The notes: generated by a model not told the origin, from the sequence alone. Positions 17,358 through 27,080 are shown, counted from the stretch's first letter. The stretch is DNA of 64,000 bases from Nostoc sp. S13 (GCF_029379315.1 NZ_JAQYWQ010000007.1:56332-120331); one strand, 5' to 3'. Made by a program: numbers and translations.

Positions 17358-19142
17358 ATGACTGAAGCAACAGCAACTCGTCCCAATATCTACGTCCAGG
17401 AAACCGGGCCAAGGATTCATTACCTGGTGGCAATGTCCCAACCAGAAACCCATCTGTTTGAGGTGACTTTACACCTTGTCGATTACCCCTCGCCGATTCT
17501 CGATTTAAAATTGCCGGTATGGACACCGGGTTCCTACTTAGTCCGGGAATACGCCAAGAATTTACAGGATTTTGTGGCTTTTGCAGAGGATAAGCCTTTA
17601 CCTTGGCGGAAGATCAGTAAAAATCACTGGCAGATAGACAAAATAGATGTTTCAGAATTAACTGTACGTTACCGCATTTTTGCGAATGAGTTATCGGTAC
17701 GGACAAATCACTTAGATCCAAGCCACGGTTATTTTAACGGTGCGGCACTCTTTTTTAGAATACCGGGTTGCGAGAACCGACCCATTCGCATCACCATCGT
17801 ACCACCACGCCGGGAATGGCAGGTAACTACTGCCTTGCCACCCATTGCTGAGGAAACGAATACTTTCTTGGCTGGCGACTTTGATACTCTTGTTGATACT
17901 CCGTTTGAGATTGGTCTGCACCAATTGTATAAATTTGAGGTTTTGGGAAAACCCCATGAACTGGCAATCTGGGGACAGGGTAATTTCCAAACCCAGCGAT
18001 TGATTGCTGATATCCAAAAAATTGTTCAAGTAGAAGCAAAGATGTTCGGCGGTTTGCCCTATGAACGATACGTGTTTCTGCTACATTTATTTAGTCAAGC
18101 TTTTGGCGGTTTGGAGCATAAAAATTCTTGCTCTTTAATTTACCACCGTTTTGGGTTTCGCGCTCAGGATAAGTACGATCGCTTTATCCAGTTGGTAGCA
18201 CACGAGTTCTTTCACTTGTGGAATGTCAAGCGAATTCGCCCAAAAGCATTAGAGGTTTTTGATTACGACCAGGAAAACTACACACCATCATTGTGGTTTT
18301 GTGAAGGCACTACTAGTTACTATGACTTGTTAATTCCTTTGCGGGCGGAAATTTACGATGTTAAGTCGTATTTGAATAACTTGGGTAAAGAAATTACCAG
18401 ATATGAAATGACACCGGGGCGCAAGGTACAACCTGCTTCCGAGTCGAGTTTTGATGCTTGGATTAAACTCTATCGCCCGGATGCCAATAGCGGTAATTCC
18501 CAAATTTCCTACTATTTAAAAGGAGAAATGGTATCGTTGTTGCTGGATTTACTGATTCGCTCTACTCACGACAATCAGCGCTCCCTTGATGACGTGATGC
18601 TGAAAATGTGGCAGCAATTTGGACAAGCTGAAATTGGCTATACTCCAGAACAGTTGCAGGAAGTTATAGAATCTGTTGCCGGAATCAATTTGACTGATTT
18701 CTTTAAACGCTACATTGATGGCATTGACGATTTGCCTTGGAATCAGTACCTGAAACCCTTTGGTTTGCAGTTAGTAGCTGATCAGCAGGAAGAACCTTAC
18801 CTGGGTGTGAGAATAAATACAGAGAATGGGCGGGAGATTATTAAGTTTGTGGAGACTGGTTCACCAGCACAAATAAAGGGAATTGATGCAGGTGATGAGT
18901 TGCTAGCAATTGATGGGATTAAGGTAATGGGGAATAGTTTAAGCGATCGCCTCAAAGATTACCAACCAAACGATACAATCGAGGTTACAGTTTTCCACCA
19001 AGACGAACTGCGTACCTATTCCATTACTTTAGCGTCACCACATCCCACTCGATATCAGGTAAAGCCTCTTGAGCATCCTGATTCTACACAGCAGCAAAAC
19101 TTTGCTGGATGGCTTGGGGTTGCGATCGCAACTGTTTCATAA
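17358..19142 (+). CDS. M61 family metallopeptidase with PDZ domain
   Basis: 594-residue zinc aminopeptidase of the M61 (glycyl aminopeptidase) family. The zinc site is HEFFHLWNVKRIRP (HExxH at 282-286), with the third ligand Glu in FCEGTTSYYD about 30 residues later. The N-terminal beta-sandwich (about 10-190) is typical, and a PDZ domain (about 490-565, EPYLGVRINTENG to DGIKVMG) completes the usual layout. No signal peptide is visible, so it is probably cytoplasmic. It starts 77 bases after the GH5 gene on the same strand but probably has an unrelated role. Confidence 0.93.
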   Translation: MTEATATRPNIYVQETGPRIHYLVAMSQPETHLFEVTLHLVDYPSPILDLKLPVWTPGSYLVREYAKNLQDFVAFAEDKPLPWRKISKNHWQIDKIDVSELTVRYRIFANELSVRTNHLDPSHGYFNGAALFFRIPGCENRPIRITIVPPRREWQVTTALPPIAEETNTFLAGDFDTLVDTPFEIGLHQLYKFEVLGKPHELAIWGQGNFQTQRLIADIQKIVQVEAKMFGGLPYERYVFLLHLFSQAFGGLEHKNSCSLIYHRFGFRAQDKYDRFIQLVAHEFFHLWNVKRIRPKALEVFDYDQENYTPSLWFCEGTTSYYDLLIPLRAEIYDVKSYLNNLGKEITRYEMTPGRKVQPASESSFDAWIKLYRPDANSGNSQISYYLKGEMVSLLLDLLIRSTHDNQRSLDDVMLKMWQQFGQAEIGYTPEQLQEVIESVAGINLTDFFKRYIDGIDDLPWNQYLKPFGLQLVADQQEEPYLGVRINTENGREIIKFVETGSPAQIKGIDAGDELLAIDGIKVMGNSLSDRLKDYQPNDTIEVTVFHQDELRTYSITLASPHPTRYQVKPLEHPDSTQQQNFAGWLGVAIATVS

Positions 19143-19148
19143 AGGGAT

Positions 19149-19306
19149 TGGGCATAGGGCATGGGGCATGGGGCATTGGGCATTGGGCATGGGGCATGGG
19201 GCATTGGGCATTGGGCATTGGGCATTGGGCATTGGGCATTGGGCATTGGGCATTGGTTATTAATTCTTATCCCCACTCCCCACTCCCCACTCCCCACTCC
19301 CTCCTA
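19149..19306. repeat. Heptamer tandem repeats (GGGCATT type)
   Basis: Tandem GGGCATT/GGGCATG heptamers (about 19149-19256) are followed by CCCCACT units (about 19270-19300). Such short tandem repeats are typical of Nostoc intergenic DNA. The same family, often inverted as CCCAATG, recurs near 26990, 41000, 53000, 58720 and 63950. It lies between convergent genes. Confidence 0.9.
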
Positions 19307-21076
19307 CTAAGCCGTTCTCACTGCCCCAGAGTAAATCAAACCCCGTTGTAGATCCAGGGTTATAATTGCCCCATCCCGAATCGCCTGCGTTGCCTGCTTT
19401 ACGCCGACAATCACTGGCACACCGAGACGTAAACCAATCACTGCTGCGTGACTTGTGAGACTTTCCTCTTCTGTAATAATCCCAGCAGCTTTCCGAATTG
19501 CCTCAACAAAATCGGCACTAGTGCGGGGTGCAACTAATATGTCTCCAGGATTAAAGTTACTAACATCCATGCCAGTATTAGCCACCCGTGCGCGACCACT
19601 CACTGAACCTTGTCCCAGTCCAATTCCGTGACCTAGTATTGCCGTCACCACCTCTACCTTAATCAAATCTGTGGAGCCGGAAATTCCCTGGAGTGTGCCA
19701 GCAGTCATCACTACTAAATCTCCCTGAGACAGTAACTTAAGTTCCTGAGCTACGTTGATCGCAGCTTGAAATGTCTGACCAGTGGAAGGTAATCCTAACA
19801 CCAACAGCGGTTTTACTCCCCACACCATTTGTAGCTGTCGCGCCACATTCACATGGGGTGTCACTGCCAAAATCGGTGTCTGGGGACGGAACTTAGAGAC
19901 ATTGCGAGCTGTTGCCCCGGTTTGCGTTAGGGTCATGATTGCTGCTGCGCCTAGTTGTTCGGCAATTTGACCTACAGCTTGACTAATAGCATTGGGAATG
20001 GATCGCCGGGTATCTCTCAAAGAACGTAAGTTTAAGTGTTGGACTTCCTCCTGCTCCATGCGCTCGGCAATCCGTGCCATCGTCGCCACTGCTTCTACAG
20101 GGAAGCTACCCACTGCGGTTTCATTGGAGAGCATCACCGCATCCGTGCCATCTAAAATCGCATTTGCCACATCCGACACTTCAGCGCGAGTGGGACGGGG
20201 ATTGCTCACCATGCTGTCTAACATCTGGGTGGCGGTGATGATCGGAATCCCCAAGCGATTTGCTGTGGCAATTAGCCGCTTTTGGAGTACGGGGACATCC
20301 TCTGCTGGCAATTCTACCCCTAAGTCGCCTCTGGCAACCATCACGCCATCACACAAAGACAGAATCGCCTCCATTTGTTCGATGGCCTCGTGCTTTTCAA
20401 TTTTGGCCACGACTGGCACTTGCTTGCCTGTACTGGAAATTAGCTCTTTAATTTCGATCATGTCCTGGGGATTGCGGACAAAGGAAAGTGCCACCCAATC
20501 TACACCCTGATCCAGACCAAACATCAGATCCTCTCTGTCTTTGTCGGTCATTGCCTTAATTGACAGATAAACGCCGGGAAAGTTTACGCCTTTGTTATTA
20601 GAAAGTTTTCCAGGCACGGTGATCCGACAATGCAAATCACCTTTGTCCCGATTAATCTCCTCCACCAGCATTTCTACTCGTCCATCATCGAGGAGGATTT
20701 TTGCACCAACCGGAACTTCTTCGGCTAAATAATCGTAGGTGACACAGCTAATTTCCTGCGTACCGACCACTGGACGATTTGTCAAGGTGAAGCGATCGCC
20801 TTTTGCCAAAACTATAGACCCGTTGTCAAACTTCCCCAAGCGAATTTTTGGGCCCTGCAAGTCTTGGAGAATAGCCACTGGCTGATTTAGTTCAAAGGCA
20901 GTTTGCCGAATTAAGCGAATACTACGCTGATGGTCGGCATGAGTTCCATGAGAGAAGTTTAGCCGCAGCGTCGTGGCTCCCGCTTCAATAATCGCCTTGA
21001 GCATTTCAGGACTGCTAGTGGCGGGGCCAATAGTAGCGACAATTTTTGTCCGGCGCAGAGAATCTCTTAATTGCAT
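19307..21076 (-). CDS. pyk: Pyruvate kinase
   Basis: Glycolytic enzyme converting phosphoenolpyruvate and ADP into pyruvate and ATP. The 589 residues start MQLRDSLRRTKIVATIGPA. They show the substrate-binding MVARGDLGVELP, the active-site Lys in PVVAKIEKHEA and the ITATQMLDSM block. After the core (about 475 residues) comes a PEP-utilising mobile-type domain (about 485-585) with TSHAAVIGLRLGVPVIVG, where His is the usual phosphoryl position. This extra domain is known from cyanobacterial and some Gram-positive pyruvate kinases. Single-gene unit, convergent with the M61 gene. Confidence 0.97.
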   Translation of the reverse strand: MQLRDSLRRTKIVATIGPATSSPEMLKAIIEAGATTLRLNFSHGTHADHQRSIRLIRQTAFELNQPVAILQDLQGPKIRLGKFDNGSIVLAKGDRFTLTNRPVVGTQEISCVTYDYLAEEVPVGAKILLDDGRVEMLVEEINRDKGDLHCRITVPGKLSNNKGVNFPGVYLSIKAMTDKDREDLMFGLDQGVDWVALSFVRNPQDMIEIKELISSTGKQVPVVAKIEKHEAIEQMEAILSLCDGVMVARGDLGVELPAEDVPVLQKRLIATANRLGIPIITATQMLDSMVSNPRPTRAEVSDVANAILDGTDAVMLSNETAVGSFPVEAVATMARIAERMEQEEVQHLNLRSLRDTRRSIPNAISQAVGQIAEQLGAAAIMTLTQTGATARNVSKFRPQTPILAVTPHVNVARQLQMVWGVKPLLVLGLPSTGQTFQAAINVAQELKLLSQGDLVVMTAGTLQGISGSTDLIKVEVVTAILGHGIGLGQGSVSGRARVANTGMDVSNFNPGDILVAPRTSADFVEAIRKAAGIITEEESLTSHAAVIGLRLGVPVIVGVKQATQAIRDGAIITLDLQRGLIYSGAVRTA

Positions 21077-21449
21077 AGGGGCTGAAGTTAGGGAGCTATC
21101 TGGGAAGTCATCGTAACTTAAGTCGCATCTCCTTTTCAGTCACTGCTATATCAATAGATAAGCAGTTAGAGAGGATTTATGAGAAAGTGGAGGCTGTGGG
21201 ATAGACTAGATATCGTACATCAATCTTGTATCCATACCTCTCCACCAAGGAATTTATCCCATCAATTTATTGCCGATTGTTATACCCCACTTATCAGTAA
21301 AGACTAGTCCTCGTCTGGAATCATAGCGTTATTCATCTGCTGATATGCAAAGCTGTAGATAAATATTGCTATACAATACTTTGTAAAACTTTATTATTTG
21401 ATAATCTTTATCGTATATTTGTAATAAATATTTGCTCAAGAAGGAGTCA
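21077..21449. promoter_or_regulatory. Divergent gap between pyk and crtR
   Basis: 373 bases between divergent starts, so promoters of both genes must be here. No recognised operator, RNA or remnant gene. The only clear signal is the AAGGAG ribosome-binding site at 21441, just before the crtR ATG at 21450. Confidence 0.45.
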
Positions 21450-22349
21450 ATGTTAGAAATGATCACATCGGAGGCAAAAAAGCCACTGACGATCCCACCC
21501 AAGGAATTTTTAGCGCCTCCTGGTGATTTCAATCCCACACTACTGCTGTTTTTGGTAGCTGTGGCAATGTTGGTGTTATCTAGCTTTGGTTACTGGCTTT
21601 GGGAATGGCCGCACTGGCTGTGCTTTAGCGTTAACACTATTGCATTGCATTGTGCTGGAACGGTAATTCATGACGCGTGTCACCAATCTGCCCATCGCAA
21701 CCGGATGATTAATGCGATGTTAGGGCATGGCAGTGCTTTAATGCTAGCTTTTGCTTTTCCAGTGTTTACGCGGGTGCATTTACAGCATCATGGCCATGTT
21801 AATGATCCCGAAAACGATCCAGATCATTATGTTTCTACGGGTGGGCCGCTATGGTTGATTGCAGTGCGGTTTTTATACCACGAGGTATTTTTCTTTCAAC
21901 GGCAACTGTGGCGTAAATATGAGCTATTAGAATGGTTCATCAGCCGTTTAATTGTCGGCGTAATTGTTTATATATCAGTGCAATACCACTTTTTGGGTTA
22001 CATTCTCAATTTTTGGTTTATACCGGCTTTTGTGGTGGGGATAGCACTAGGATTATTTTTTGATTATTTGCCCCATCGTCCTTTTGCGGAGCGCGATCGC
22101 TGGAAAAATGCTCGCGTTTATCCTAACCCAGTTCTCAATATCCTGATTATGGGACAAAATTACCACTTAATTCATCATTTGTGGCCTTCTATTCCTTGGT
22201 ACAATTATCAGCCCAGCTATTATCTGATGAAGCCCCTATTAGATGAAAAAGGATGTTATCAAACTTCAGGATTGTTACAGAAAAAGGACTTTTTTGAGTT
22301 TGTTTATGACATCTTTCTCGGAATTCGGTTTGATCATCACAAAGAATAG
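21450..22349 (+). CDS. crtR: Beta-carotene hydroxylase CrtR
   Basis: Membrane di-iron enzyme that hydroxylates beta-carotene rings to zeaxanthin and, in some cyanobacteria, acts in myxol synthesis. 299 residues from the ATG at 21450, chosen because AAGGAG lies four bases upstream; an in-frame TTG at 21432 is less likely. Histidine boxes are HDACHQSAH, HLQHHGHVNDPENDPDHY and, near the C-terminus, the NYHLIHHLWP box. Hydrophobic segments lie between them, and the STGGPLWLIAVRFLYHEVFF stretch is characteristic of CrtR and separates it from generic fatty-acid desaturases. Confidence 0.95.
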   Translation: MLEMITSEAKKPLTIPPKEFLAPPGDFNPTLLLFLVAVAMLVLSSFGYWLWEWPHWLCFSVNTIALHCAGTVIHDACHQSAHRNRMINAMLGHGSALMLAFAFPVFTRVHLQHHGHVNDPENDPDHYVSTGGPLWLIAVRFLYHEVFFFQRQLWRKYELLEWFISRLIVGVIVYISVQYHFLGYILNFWFIPAFVVGIALGLFFDYLPHRPFAERDRWKNARVYPNPVLNILIMGQNYHLIHHLWPSIPWYNYQPSYYLMKPLLDEKGCYQTSGLLQKKDFFEFVYDIFLGIRFDHHKE

Positions 22350-22476
22350 ATACAGCAGTCTGCTTTGATTTTTGTTCGCCCAGCGTGGCGTAGCCATAAT
22401 TATTTGCGTGGACAGGGAGTGGGGAAGAAGCCTTTTCGGGGTGTACTGATTTTTTTCAAAAATCAAATACGAGTCC

Positions 22477-22584
22477 TATATAGCAATTCTAAATCATTCG
22501 TGAAAAGTTAGATCCCCGACAACTTTTACTAAGTCGGGGATCTGGACACCGAGAATTTTCACAAATCAGATAGGATTGCTATAT
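22477..22584. repeat. MITE-like imperfect hairpin, copy 1
   Basis: About 108 bases with inverted ends (TATAGCAATTCTAAATCATT and the reverse complement of ATCAGATAGGATTGCTATA). The centre forms the strong stem GATCCCCGAC/GTCGGGGATC. A related half-copy lies at 25224-25300. The rest of the gap 22350-22728 holds no gene, only fragments such as CGTGGCGTAGCC found in dispersed repeats. Confidence 0.75.
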
Positions 22585-22728
22585 TATGAAAGCTGCTATA
22601 AAACTAGATTTATTCACTTCTTAATATCTTCTAATTTTAGTTTTTATTATTCAGGGCTTAAATATTCATTGTCAACCAAAAATTTTAAAGATTAAAGTAT
22701 GGTTTTAAAACATTAACCTATTGAAATT

Positions 22729-23059
22729 TTAGAGATTTTTTTCATTTTCCAACATTTTATCTCTATTGACGAATTCTTCAAATAAAACAAAAAATTTATT
22801 GAAAGCTTTCACATCATCGTCAGAATACAACAGAATTATTTTCTCCCATGATTGACTTAATTCAACCATAGATTTCCATTTTATCCACTCTGGAAATTTT
22901 TCAAATTCTTTTTCTTGTTCTGTTTTAGGTAATTGAAGTTCCCGTTTAGAAACATTATATCCATGTAAAAAAGCATGAAAGAGCAATAAGAGAACGCCTT
23001 CCTAAATAAAAAATTGGCTCATCTTTTATTTGTGTTATGATATCGTATAAATCAGTCAT
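22729..23059 (-). pseudogene. Frameshifted copy of the adjacent small acidic protein
   Basis: The gene begins at an ATG at 23059 (MTDLYDIITQIKDEP) and is broken by one extra T near 22978. Removing it restores IALHAFLHGYNV and an open frame to 22729, about 109 residues. The restored product aligns along its length with the neighbouring 117-residue protein (LYNILETLKKEP; EAFFLGYDY; WSSVILFYSEDERDALDKFF against WEKIILLYSDDDVKAFNKFF), so these are tandem paralogues. The ATG overlaps the end of the upstream gene by eight bases, implying coupled translation before decay. A shorter product from the TTG at 22986 could still be made. Function unknown. Confidence 0.75.
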
Positions 23060-23405
23060 TTTTTATATCCTTATTATTATCAGAGTATTGATTTTCTAAA
23101 TGTTTTTTATGAGCAAAAAACTCATCAGACAATTCAAAAAACTTATCTAGAGCATCTCTTTCATCTTCTGAATAAAAAAGTATTACACTAGACCATGCGC
23201 GATTTTTACCCGCGCTATATTTGTTGCAAATCCATCTAATCAACTCACTAAATTCTTGTCGAAATTTCTTGTATGATGGTGATTGAGTGTTATGCATTGC
23301 ATAATCATATCCCAAGAAAAAAGCTTCTAAATTAAATATAGAGTGCTTTCCTAGACGATATGGCTCTTTTTTTAGAGTCTCTAAAATATTGTATAAATCT
23401 TCCAT
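23052..23405 (-). CDS. Small acidic protein of unknown function, tandem paralogue
   Basis: 117 residues, soluble, rich in Asp/Glu, Phe and Tyr, with no signal or membrane segment. It begins MEDLYNILETLKKEPYRLG and has a central aromatic block (EAFFLGYDYAM) and a Trp-containing C-terminal helix region (about 65-105). It is followed immediately by a broken paralogue. Small acidic tandem duplicates are common among immunity proteins of polymorphic toxins, but no toxin gene is adjacent, so this is only a suggestion. Its base composition is more AT-rich than that of its neighbours. Confidence 0.75.
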   Translation of the reverse strand: MEDLYNILETLKKEPYRLGKHSIFNLEAFFLGYDYAMHNTQSPSYKKFRQEFSELIRWICNKYSAGKNRAWSSVILFYSEDERDALDKFFELSDEFFAHKKHLENQYSDNNKDIKND

Positions 23406-23694
23406 AGTTTTCTATTCTCAAGTTTTAAATAGTAATTATATATGCTACAAATTTATGTAAAAGATTATTTTTGCTTGTTGTAATATTCAAACTGTTATTT
23501 TGGTTTAAGGAAAAGAGGTTCAAAAATTACTTAAATGCTGAGTATTTGAGAGAACTAGGAAGTGACTCTCTTCGTTTATTTTTTAACCACTATTATGGGG
23601 TAACTTTCAGCAAGCTTGGTTTTTCAAAAATCAAAACAGACTGCTATAGTAAATTTATGGAAAATTCCAGCAACTTCAATCGAACAGGCGATCG

Positions 23695-25179
23695 CTATGA
23701 GCGAAATAGCTCAACCACTGTTGGCTTAATCACTTTCCCCATAGCGTTGCGAGGTAACTCTTCAACCGTCAGAATTTGGGTTGGCACCTTATAGACAGCC
23801 AATCGCTCTTTTGCCCAACTCCTGAAAGATTCTAATGTTAAAGATTGTGACCGTTGCAATACTAATGCGGCACAAACCCGTTCACCCCACTCTATATCTG
23901 CAACCCCAACTACTGCACATTCCTGAATATCTGGATGCGATCGCAGCACTTCTTCAATTTCTAAAGCTGAAACTTTATACCCTCCTGTTTTGATAATATC
24001 CACACTCATCCGTCCCAGAATACGGTAGTTGCCGTTCTCAACTACGGCGATATCTCCAGTACAGAACCAGCCATCTTGGAAAGCTTTGGCGGTTGCTTGG
24101 GGGTTTTGCCAATATTCTAGAAACACCCCGGGGCCTTTAACTTGGATTTCTCCTGGTGTTCCTGCTGGGACTAACTGTCTACTTTCATTCACTAACCTGA
24201 CTTCAACATCAGGCAGAGGCTTTCCCACATATCCTGATCGCCGTTCACCGTGTAAAGGGTTCGATAGCGCCATGCCAATTTCCGTCATCCCATATCGCTC
24301 AAGCAGAAAATGGCCGCTGATGGTCTGCCACTTTTCTAAAACTTCAACTGGTAACGCCGCCGAGCCAGAAACCATCAAGCGCATCTTAGCACAGCCTTCT
24401 GACATACTTTTTTGGCTTTGCTTAGAGGCAGTTTCCCAAGCCGCAATTAGCTTTACATAAATCGTCGGTACTGCCATAAATAGGGTTAAGTCACCCTGAC
24501 AAATTCGGTTCCAAACGGTTTTGGCATCAAAGCTCAACATATGACACTCCGCCCCAGCCCATAAAGCACAGGTCAGTATGTTAACAATCCCATGAATATG
24601 ATGTAGTGGCAGTATATGCAAAATGCGATCGCTAGATGTCCATTCCCAAGCGGTGATTAAGCTAGTCACTTGCGCTTGAATATTTTGATGAGTTGTAACC
24701 ACACCCTTCGGTTTACCTGTTGTGCCGCTCGTGTAGAGAATTAAGGCGCGTCTAGTGATATCTACCTCTGGGAGGCGACCAACATTAGATGGCAGCGTTT
24801 CTGAGGTGAGGATAAATCGCAAATTTTGTTCATTAGCGAGCGATCGCAGTATACTTTCAAAATTGGGATGAGCAACAATAATCGATGCTCCACAATTGGT
24901 AATGACATACTCTAATTCTGGTCGCGGGTGGGAAATACACAGAGGTACAGCTATGCCACCAGCCCGCCAAATCCCCCATTGAGTGGCTACATACTCAAAC
25001 CCCGGCGGGATCAGAAAAGCAACTCGCTGCTCTTGTAAATCTTCTACATTTTTAAGAAGACCTGTTGCTATTTGACTGGAAGTATGCAGCAAATCCCGAT
25101 AGGTAAATGCTTCGTCCGTTGTAGCAATCGCCGTTTTCTCGTTGTGTTCTTCAGCACGAATAATCAATGGGAGATTCAC
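23695..25179 (-). CDS. Acyl-CoA synthetase, malonyl-CoA synthetase (MatB/ACSF3)-like
   Basis: 494-residue ANL-family ligase that activates a carboxylate as adenylate and then the CoA thioester. Motifs: ATP-binding YTSGTTGKPKG, the ERYGMTEIGMALSNPL block, FCTGD, the hinge around LGRMSVDIIKTGGYKVS, and the catalytic Lys in PRNAMGKVIK. The stretches RYGMTEIGMALSNPL and SVDIIKTGGYKVSALE match malonyl-CoA synthetases (MatB, ACSF3) better than acetate or long-chain enzymes, so malonate or methylmalonate is the best guess. Cytoplasmic, single gene. The 289-base gap before it (23406-23694) has no recognised feature. Confidence 0.85.
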   Translation of the reverse strand: MNLPLIIRAEEHNEKTAIATTDEAFTYRDLLHTSSQIATGLLKNVEDLQEQRVAFLIPPGFEYVATQWGIWRAGGIAVPLCISHPRPELEYVITNCGASIIVAHPNFESILRSLANEQNLRFILTSETLPSNVGRLPEVDITRRALILYTSGTTGKPKGVVTTHQNIQAQVTSLITAWEWTSSDRILHILPLHHIHGIVNILTCALWAGAECHMLSFDAKTVWNRICQGDLTLFMAVPTIYVKLIAAWETASKQSQKSMSEGCAKMRLMVSGSAALPVEVLEKWQTISGHFLLERYGMTEIGMALSNPLHGERRSGYVGKPLPDVEVRLVNESRQLVPAGTPGEIQVKGPGVFLEYWQNPQATAKAFQDGWFCTGDIAVVENGNYRILGRMSVDIIKTGGYKVSALEIEEVLRSHPDIQECAVVGVADIEWGERVCAALVLQRSQSLTLESFRSWAKERLAVYKVPTQILTVEELPRNAMGKVIKPTVVELFRS

Positions 25180-25223
25180 GTTTCTTTACTGATTTAGGAT
25201 TGATTCAATCTACTTACTAAAAG

Positions 25224-25300
25224 CATATATAACAATTCTATTTGATTTGCCAACACGACAGGCTCAGATCCCCGACTTCTTCAAGAAGTCGGGGATCTTT
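25224..25300. repeat. MITE-like element, partial copy 2
   Basis: ATATATAACAATTCTATTTG followed by a spacer and a perfect 15-base stem (GATCCCCGACTTCTT, one-base loop, reverse complement) resembles one half plus the core of the element at 22477-22584. TTTTTG follows the hairpin, so it could terminate plus-strand transcription, but it lies between divergent genes, where no terminator is needed. Confidence 0.7.
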
Positions 25301-25781
25301 TTGTTTGTAACTTGTATAGATGCTACAACCAACTTTCTATAGTTGCCCGGAATATTGCGCCAAAAGTTGTAGCTACTTCTAGGAATATTTCCAACCGCAG
25401 ATTTGTGTAGCCTTCCTTAACATAGGCAGAAGTCGCTCCACTAGACGTAGCAATTACAGAGACTGGCGATCGCCGATAAGCTTTTTAGCTGACTGAATTT
25501 ACCTCTGATTGTTGGCGCTGTTACAACTCGTAATTTTAAAACCGTTTACTATACCTGAAGACTTTCAAAAAACAAAGGTAGTTCGTCAGGAACATAAGTC
25601 TCTGAATAATGGAGAGTGACTTGTTGTTATCCGATCCGGCTAAATCGCAGTCGGTTGGTAAATTATCAACAACTTCCATTTTTTATGGACTCTAAACCAA
25701 TAAATGAACAATAACTAACAAGTTAAGGAGAAAAGCTTAATCTATTTAGTTTTTTCTGCGCCACTAGTTAAGAGGTAATCT
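25301..25781. promoter_or_regulatory. Long leader region upstream of devB
   Basis: About 480 bases without a gene, presumably the promoter and leader of devBCA. I looked for the NtcA consensus GTA-N8-TAC and did not find a convincing copy. AGAGGT a few bases before the ATG at 25782 can serve as ribosome-binding site. Confidence 0.4.
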
Positions 25782-26981
25782 ATGGTGCGAAACTCAAAGC
25801 TAGGGTACAGAACGTTCCCTAAGTCTATTCTGCGTCCATCCGTTGCTATAGGTATAATTGCATCTTTATTGGTTGGCGGAATAAGTTTTTATATAGTAAA
25901 ACGCTGGCAAAATTATGCCAATTCAGAGGCACAAATGCCAGCAACACAATTGCCACAGTTAAAAACGGTAACAGCTTTAGGGCGGATTGAACCACAGGGA
26001 AAGGTAATAAAACTCTCTGCTGCGGTGTCTGCGGAAGGAAGTCAGGTAGAAAAGTTGTTAGTGAAGGAGGGGGATAGGGTAAAAGCAGGACAGGTGATTG
26101 CAATTTTGAACAGCCGCGATCGCTTGCAAGCAGCATTAAAAGAGGCGCAAGAACAAGTAAAAGTCGCCCAAGCAAACCTAAATCGCACCCAAGCAGGTGC
26201 TAAACACGGTGAAATTGCCGCCCAAAAAGCCGCGATCGCCCGCCTAGAAGCAGAACGCCAAGGTGATATTAATGCCCAAGCAGCGACAATTGAGCGATTC
26301 CAAGCCGAAATGCGTAATGCCCAAGCAGAAGACGAACGCTATCAGCAACTAGATCAACAGGGCGCAATTTCCGCTTCCCAACGGGATAGCAAGCGTTTAA
26401 ACTTGGAAACCGCCCAAAAAAGCCTACAAGAATCACAGGCACAATTAAATCGTACGCAATCAACTAGCCAGCAACAAGTCAAAGAAGCCACAGCAAGACT
26501 TGATGAAATTGCCGAAGTGCGGGGAGTAGATGTAGAAGTTGCCCAAGCAGAAGTCAATCGTGCCGTAGCAGCGATGAATCTGGCAAAAGTCAATCTCAAA
26601 CAGGCCGAAGTGCGATCGCCTGAAAATGGACAGGTATTTGAGATCCATACCCATCCAGGGGAATTGGTATCAAATGATGGCATTGCAGATATTGGACAAA
26701 CCAGCCAGATGTATGTCATAGCCGAAGTCTACGAAAGCGATATTGGCAAAGTGCATTCAGGGCAGCAAGTGCAAGTATTTGGTGATTACCTCCCGATTGA
26801 ATTGCAGGGAATCGTAGATCGCAAAGGCTTGCAAGTGCGACGGCAGAATGTGATCAACACAGATCCCGTCAGCAATATCGACAACAGAGTCGTGGAAGTT
26901 CATATCCGACTAGATGAAGCCTCCAGCCGAAAAGCTGCCACCTTAACTAATATGCAAGTTAAGGCAGTAATTGAATTGTGA
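25782..26981 (+). CDS. devB: DevB-type membrane fusion protein of an ABC exporter
   Basis: Periplasmic adaptor (HlyD family) linking the DevCA transporter to a TolC-type outer-membrane channel. 399 residues: one N-terminal transmembrane helix (about 23-45), a split lipoyl/barrel domain (about 70-110 and 270-320, with VKEGDRVKAGQVIA), and a long helical hairpin (about 112-270) rich in Ala/Gln/Glu. The C-terminal barrel ends NMQVKAVIEL. DevBCA of Anabaena exports heterocyst glycolipids, and such genomes carry several paralogues. The actual substrate here is unknown. Confidence 0.9.
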   Translation: MVRNSKLGYRTFPKSILRPSVAIGIIASLLVGGISFYIVKRWQNYANSEAQMPATQLPQLKTVTALGRIEPQGKVIKLSAAVSAEGSQVEKLLVKEGDRVKAGQVIAILNSRDRLQAALKEAQEQVKVAQANLNRTQAGAKHGEIAAQKAAIARLEAERQGDINAQAATIERFQAEMRNAQAEDERYQQLDQQGAISASQRDSKRLNLETAQKSLQESQAQLNRTQSTSQQQVKEATARLDEIAEVRGVDVEVAQAEVNRAVAAMNLAKVNLKQAEVRSPENGQVFEIHTHPGELVSNDGIADIGQTSQMYVIAEVYESDIGKVHSGQQVQVFGDYLPIELQGIVDRKGLQVRRQNVINTDPVSNIDNRVVEVHIRLDEASSRKAATLTNMQVKAVIEL

Positions 26982-26989
26982 AAAGGGCA

Positions 26990-27063
26990 TTGGGCATTGG
27001 GAAAGAGGAGGCAGAAATTCTTCAATTTTGAATTTTGAATTTTGAATTTTGAATTTTGAATTG
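26990..27063. repeat. Heptamer repeats between devB and devC
   Basis: GGGCATT units are followed by tandem TTTTGAA heptamers (about 27025-27060). They fill the 99-base devB-devC gap; since the genes are presumably co-transcribed, the repeat is probably in the mRNA. Confidence 0.85.
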
Positions 27064-27080
27064 ATTTCTCCCCACTTATT

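Noticed and set aside
19069..19351. Small proteins with GIGHWALG repeats
   Set aside because: Translations of GGGCATT heptamer repeats.
23471..23794. Plus-strand frame of 107 residues upstream of the acyl-CoA synthetase end
   Set aside because: Overlaps the synthetase in antisense, no family features, composition non-coding.
25500..25781. NtcA-type site upstream of devB
   Set aside because: No GTA-N8-TAC match; the nearest candidate further upstream has a spacing of seven.
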